Shown here piece after piece: positions 12,874 to 16,891 of a stretch of DNA of 16,891 nt. The stretch is from Fen-999 sp964469455 (GTDB taxonomy: Bacteria > Pseudomonadota > Gammaproteobacteria > Burkholderiales > Rhodocyclaceae). The position numbers and the translations under genes were made by a program. The notes under the pieces are model-generated. The model was not told the DNA's origin. It was given only the letters and a program-made list of their open reading frames with translations, and searched no databases. Numbering within the stretch: the first letter of the stretch is position 1; each line of letters opens with the position of its first letter. The stretch lies in the NCBI GenBank assembly GCA_964469455.1, contig CAYXZX010000045.1, positions 1 to 16,891 on the forward strand. Reading direction: 5' to 3'.

Positions 12874-13851
12874 TCACGCCCCGCCCGCCGGAAACATCAT
12901 CAGTACTTCCGCGCTCATCGTCACCTCGTCGCGCTGATTGAGGAGCTGAAGGCCGCAGGTGACGACCCCGGTGTCGGGACGGGACTTCGACTTGCGAACG
13001 GCAAGGGTCCGATGACGACAGCCCAGCGTATCGCCAATGTGGAACGGCCGGTGGAAAACCCAGCGATCGCAGAGGTGGCCGGCGAGGCCGCCGTCGGGCA
13101 TGCGCATGCGACACCAGTCGCGCAACCACAATGCAAAGCCGATGTTGAAGACGAGCATCGGTTGCACGACGCGTGTGCCAAACAATCCCCCACGGGCAAA
13201 CTCGGCATCGCCGTGATGCCCGCCGCTATCGCCGGTGAAACCGCCATAGGCCACCACATCGGCCTCGGTCAGCGTCCTGCCTTCCGTTTGGCCGGCCTGC
13301 GCCCCAGGAGTGAAGTCCTCGAGGTAGTAGGTCTTCGCCGGATCCGGAACCAGTTCCGCCGCTGGCCAGGGATCGGGAGCCCGGAAGTCGGACACCCCTT
13401 GGCCGCGGCGCAACACGACGTGACCGTCCGTGACGGTCCGGCCCTCCGCGTCGCGCATCTCGAAACTGGTCCGCGCGCCGCCACCGCCCGCTTCGTCGCT
13501 CCCTCGGGATATCGTCCGCCAGTGGCAACTCAACGTGGTTCCGGCAAGCACCGGCCTGCGATAGTTCGCTTCACACGAAGACAAATACGCGCTCGGATCG
13601 CGCCGCCCCATCGTCGGCGGCGCGGCGAGCGACAAACCGCCCAAGGCCCAGCTTGCCGACAACAGGCCATGCGCAATGCGACCGCCATGGACAAGACCGA
13701 CACCAAACGTGTCGTCCAGATGGATTCGGCTGTAGTCGCCGACCATGCCGGCGAAGGCCGAGATGTCGTGGGCCGCGACGGTGCGCGGCGTGATTTCGCC
13801 CTCGAGGACACCTGGACCCGTGGGTTGGCAATGGTGGTCGGACGATGTCAA
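12874..13851 (-). CDS. Tandem (two-domain) MaoC-like hydratase/dehydratase
   Basis: A 325-residue protein with two hot-dog MaoC-type units in tandem. Unit 1 (about 17-150) has GDYSRIHLDD (D39, H44) and GGRIAHGLL (56-64), a full hydratase-2 motif. Unit 2 (about 175-320) has GDSGGHHGDAEFA (D208, H213), keeping the D-x4-H pair and the following DAEFA, but has GTRVVQP where RxxHG is usual. The family hydrates or dehydrates enoyl-CoA thioesters; related two-domain enzymes include mesaconyl/methylmalyl-CoA hydratases. The probable start is a TTG at 13851 whose bases overlap the TGA of the upstream dehydrogenase gene (TTGA, 13851-13848). No ATG exists in frame before residue 36, which is inside the active-site region. 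No good Shine-Dalgarno precedes the TTG. Confidence 0.88.
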   Translation of the reverse strand: MTSSDHHCQPTGPGVLEGEITPRTVAAHDISAFAGMVGDYSRIHLDDTFGVGLVHGGRIAHGLLSASWALGGLSLAAPPTMGRRDPSAYLSSCEANYRRPVLAGTTLSCHWRTISRGSDEAGGGGARTSFEMRDAEGRTVTDGHVVLRRGQGVSDFRAPDPWPAAELVPDPAKTYYLEDFTPGAQAGQTEGRTLTEADVVAYGGFTGDSGGHHGDAEFARGGLFGTRVVQPMLVFNIGFALWLRDWCRMRMPDGGLAGHLCDRWVFHRPFHIGDTLGCRHRTLAVRKSKSRPDTGVVTCGLQLLNQRDEVTMSAEVLMMFPAGGA

Positions 13852-14876
13852 GGAATCAGCACCAGGCGCCCGGTGGCACCGCGCCGCTCAAGCAGCCAAT
13901 GCGCGTCAGCCGCCTGGGCCAGCGGCAGACGCGCGTGGATCGTCGGCTTCAGGCGCCCTGCCTGCACCAGTTCCATGGCTTGCCGCAGTGCCGCCCGCGT
14001 GACGTTGTCGGAGCCGATGATGGTCAGGCTGCGCTGAAGCACGTAGCCCAGATTGAGTTCCAGGCGCCTGGCATCGACATTGCCGACCACGACCACCCGG
14101 CCGTAGGGACGCAAACTGCGCAGGCAACCATTCATGGTGGGCGTGCCGACACAGTCGATGGCGACGTCCACGCCTTCGCCGTTCGTCTCGGCCATGACCT
14201 GCTTGTGAAAGTCGCCCGCGCCATTGACCACGACATGATCGGCGCCGAGGGCGCGCAGGGCATCGGCCTTGTCGCCGCTGGAAGTCACAGCCCAGACCGT
14301 GGCGCCGAGCAGCTTCGCCGTCTGCAACGCCGCCGAACCGACGCCGCCACTGGCGCCCGTGACCAACGCGCGCTCGCCAACGCGAATGCCGGCAGCGTTG
14401 GCCGCATTGTTGAAGCCGACACCGATCGCCGAATACAGGGTTGCGGCGGCATCGTAGGGAATACCCGGCAGCAGTCGCTCGAGCGCGCGCTCGTGCGCAA
14501 GGACGTACTCGGCGTAGCCGCCATTCACCGTCAGGCCGAAGACCTCGGTTATCCGCCCGCAACGGCGCTCGTCTCCGCCCAGGCAATGAGGACAGATTCC
14601 GCAGGTGGCGAAATAGAGGTTGAGCACGCGATCGCCCACTTGCCAGCGCGCAACACCGGCGCCGATGGCCACCACCTCGCCGGCAAACTCGTGGCCTTGG
14701 ATGATGGGCGGCCGCAACAGGGGCATGTCACCTCGCCGCTCGATGACATCGCGATAGCCGACACCGCAGGCGCCCACTTTCACCAACACGTGTCCCGGCG
14801 TAACCTCCGGTGTCGGCACCTCCTGAAACACCAGATGCTCGGGATCGCCCAACTGTTGCAAGACGACGGCTTTCAT
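13848..14876 (-). CDS. Zinc-type medium-chain dehydrogenase/reductase (alcohol dehydrogenase-like)
   Basis: A NAD(P)-dependent MDR of 342 residues from the ATG at 14876 (MKAVVLQQ, the usual MDR N-terminus). Catalytic-zinc type residues are present: C37 in ACGVGYRD, H62 and E63 in GHEFAGEV. Four structural-zinc cysteines are at C92, C95, C98 and C106 (CGICPHC...C). The Rossmann motif TGASGGVG is at 173-180. In-frame upstream starts at 14888 and 14906 are possible: AAAGGA lies 3 bases before 14876 and a weaker GAAGAG precedes 14888. The substrate is unknown. It overlaps the tandem MaoC gene by four bases and follows yajQ by about 65 bases, so it may start a separate transcript or read on from the argG-yajQ set. 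Confidence 0.92.
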   Translation of the reverse strand: MKAVVLQQLGDPEHLVFQEVPTPEVTPGHVLVKVGACGVGYRDVIERRGDMPLLRPPIIQGHEFAGEVVAIGAGVARWQVGDRVLNLYFATCGICPHCLGGDERRCGRITEVFGLTVNGGYAEYVLAHERALERLLPGIPYDAAATLYSAIGVGFNNAANAAGIRVGERALVTGASGGVGSAALQTAKLLGATVWAVTSSGDKADALRALGADHVVVNGAGDFHKQVMAETNGEGVDVAIDCVGTPTMNGCLRSLRPYGRVVVVGNVDARRLELNLGYVLQRSLTIIGSDNVTRAALRQAMELVQAGRLKPTIHARLPLAQAADAHWLLERRGATGRLVLIP

Positions 14877-14941
14877 CGATCCTTTCATCGGGCACGCTCT
14901 TCGCAAGCTTGTGACGTCGTACCAGTGCCGCCGCGACGCCG

Positions 14942-15436
14942 CTAGTCCCGGAAGTTGCCGTAGCTGAGCGGATAGTCGGTCACTGACTTCCTGACCAGGG
15001 CGATAGCATCCTGCAGCAGATCCTTCTTGGCGCCGGTGACCCGCACTGCATCGCCCTGGATCGTCGCCTGCACCTTGAGCTTGCTGTCCTTGACGAGCTT
15101 GATGATCTTCTTGCCCAGTTCCTGCTCGACCCCGGACTTGACCTTCAAGTCCTGCTTGGCCTTGTTGCCGGAAATGCTCTGGACGTCGCCGAGTTCAAGG
15201 CGCTTGGTGCTTTCGCGCGCCTTCTTTTCCATTTCGGGGAAAAGGATGTCCTTGACCTGCCCGAGCTGGAACTCGGAATCGCCGAACACCGTGATGACCT
15301 TGTCCTTCTCGTTCAGTTCGAGGCGGGCCGAGGTCCCCTTGAAATCATAGCGGTTGCCGACCTGGCGACCGGCGACATCGACGGCATTCTTCAGGGCCAC
15401 CATATCGACTTCCGAGGTAATGTCGAACGAAGGCAT
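14942..15436 (-). CDS. yajQ: YajQ family nucleotide/cyclic di-GMP-binding protein
   Basis: A 164-residue cytoplasmic protein of the UPF0234 family with the diagnostic ends MPSFDITSEVD and YGNFRD, and the KLKVQATIQGDAVRVTG segment near 119-135 almost as in E. coli. The fold is two ferredoxin-like halves. The Xanthomonas homologue binds cyclic di-GMP and acts on a transcription factor; this is known of the family, not shown here. AAAGGG (15449-15444), overlapping the ppnP stop, is 7 bases before the ATG. It is fourth in the compact run argG-DUF2788-ppnP-yajQ. Confidence 0.96.
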   Translation of the reverse strand: MPSFDITSEVDMVALKNAVDVAGRQVGNRYDFKGTSARLELNEKDKVITVFGDSEFQLGQVKDILFPEMEKKARESTKRLELGDVQSISGNKAKQDLKVKSGVEQELGKKIIKLVKDSKLKVQATIQGDAVRVTGAKKDLLQDAIALVRKSVTDYPLSYGNFRD

Positions 15437-15448
15437 GCCGGCGCCCTT

Positions 15449-15760
15449 TCAGCCGAAGTGACAGACGTAGTGGAAAGGCTCGTCCTTGACCTCGATGTCG
15501 AACGACGAATTGCCAGGAACATCGAAGCTCTGGCCTGCAACGATGCTCTGCCAATCGCCACCCTTGAGCCGGTAGCGGCAACCGCCGGCGACGGACTCCA
15601 TGACCTCCGGCGCTCCCGTGTTAAAGGTGAGCACCGAGGGCAGGATGACGCCAACACTCTTCTTCCCGCCATCGGCAAACTGGACGGTATGGCTGATGCA
15701 CTTGCCATCGAAGTATACATTGGCCTTCTTTATGACCGACACATTATCGAACTGCGGCAT
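15449..15760 (-). CDS. ppnP: Pyrimidine/purine nucleoside phosphorylase (PpnP/YaiE, DUF1255)
   Basis: PpnP is a small cupin-like nucleoside phosphorylase of broad specificity that works in nucleoside salvage. The 103-residue product (94 in E. coli) has the family pattern: NVYFDGKCISHTVQF, SVGVILPSVLTFNTGAPEVMESVAG, WQSIVAGQSFDVPGNSSFDIEV and FHYVCHF at the end. The frame is open far upstream, but homology and a GGGGGA site 6 bases before the ATG at 15760 fix the start. It lies 1 base after the DUF2788 stop, so coupling is likely, and 12 bases before yajQ. Confidence 0.93.
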   Translation of the reverse strand: MPQFDNVSVIKKANVYFDGKCISHTVQFADGGKKSVGVILPSVLTFNTGAPEVMESVAGGCRYRLKGGDWQSIVAGQSFDVPGNSSFDIEVKDEPFHYVCHFG

Positions 15761-15761
15761 G

Positions 15762-15971
15762 TCAGATCCCCCAAAGTTTCTGGATGATGGATTTGGCGAC
15801 AAACCCCACCATGCCGAAGGCAAGAACGAAGAACAGCGCGAAGGTGCCGATCTTGCCCGCTTTCGACCGGTAGGCGAGTTCGCCGATGATGAACAACATG
15901 AAGAGCATGAAGGCGCCCAGCCCGAAGGTGACGCCGAACTCCGATACCTGTTCCTCGGTGAAACCGAACAT
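15762..15971 (-). CDS. DUF2788 family small membrane protein
   Basis: A 69-residue protein with two hydrophobic helices (about 13-33 and 42-62) joined by a basic turn (YRSKAGK), matching the DUF2788 layout. No function is established for the family. The ATG is 3 bases after the argG TAA, so it is almost certainly co-transcribed and probably translationally coupled. The sequence AAGTAAGG that spans the argG stop may act as its ribosome binding site. It directly precedes ppnP. Confidence 0.85.
   Translation of the reverse strand: MFGFTEEQVSEFGVTFGLGAFMLFMLFIIGELAYRSKAGKIGTFALFFVLAFGMVGFVAKSIIQKLWGI
15767..15772 (-). promoter_or_regulatory. Ribosome binding site deciding the ppnP start
   Basis: GGGGGA on the minus strand inside the last codons of the DUF2788 gene, 6 bases before the ppnP ATG. 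It argues against the much longer open frame reaching 16066. Confidence 0.75.
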
Positions 15972-15974
15972 GCC

Positions 15975-16891
<917 letters not shown>

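Noticed and set aside
12430..14037. A plus-strand open frame of about 535 codons opposite SDR, MaoC and MDR genes
   Set aside because: It is antisense to three intact, recognisable enzymes, and its translation resembles no protein family.

Overview
The window is GC-rich, densely packed chromosomal DNA from a proteobacterium, most likely a betaproteobacterium close to the Rhodocyclales. This assignment is an inference from protein similarity (Rho, L31, Orn, RsgA, YajQ, ArgG, DUF2788) and from gene order, not from a database search. No phage, insertion sequence, CRISPR array, tRNA or rRNA was seen. No stretch of more than about 110 bases lacks a gene. The content is mainly core housekeeping with a few accessory metabolic genes.

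Left part (1-5191). The 3' end of rho (+) is followed by rpmE (ribosomal protein L31) with its own promoter and a clear intrinsic terminator. Next comes a membrane glycosyltransferase of the ArnT/PMT type (+), whose stop codon shares a CTAG with the stop of orn (oligoribonuclease, -). Divergent from orn is a Ste24-type M48 membrane protease (+). Its stop codon overlaps a TTG start of rsgA (ribosome small-subunit GTPase, +).

Middle (5192-12027). A probable promoter precedes a lone 836-residue hybrid sensor kinase (+; Cache-like sensor, PAS, HisKA, HATPase, receiver). Facing it is a four-gene minus-strand cluster that runs from 11321 down to 7876. It encodes a periplasmic retropepsin-like aspartic protease, a Nudix CoA pyrophosphatase, an AmpE/CobD-family membrane protein and an acetyl-CoA acetyltransferase, and ends in an intrinsic terminator at about 7820-7854. 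A class I glutamine amidotransferase (+) starts on the other side of the protease start codon, so the two divergent ATGs overlap as CATG.

Right part (12061-16891). Everything is on the minus strand with small gaps: argG (partial), a DUF2788 membrane protein, ppnP, yajQ, a zinc-type medium-chain dehydrogenase, a tandem MaoC hydratase and a short-chain dehydrogenase. The first four form a compact set of known families. The last three look like an acyl-CoA hydratase/dehydrogenase cassette of unknown substrate.

I found no convincing new multi-gene system. The points most worth a second look are the tandem-MaoC cassette, the orphan hybrid kinase, the divergent CATG start pair, the two TTGA stop/start junctions, the shared CTAG stop, and the protease/Nudix/AmpE-like/thiolase cluster.
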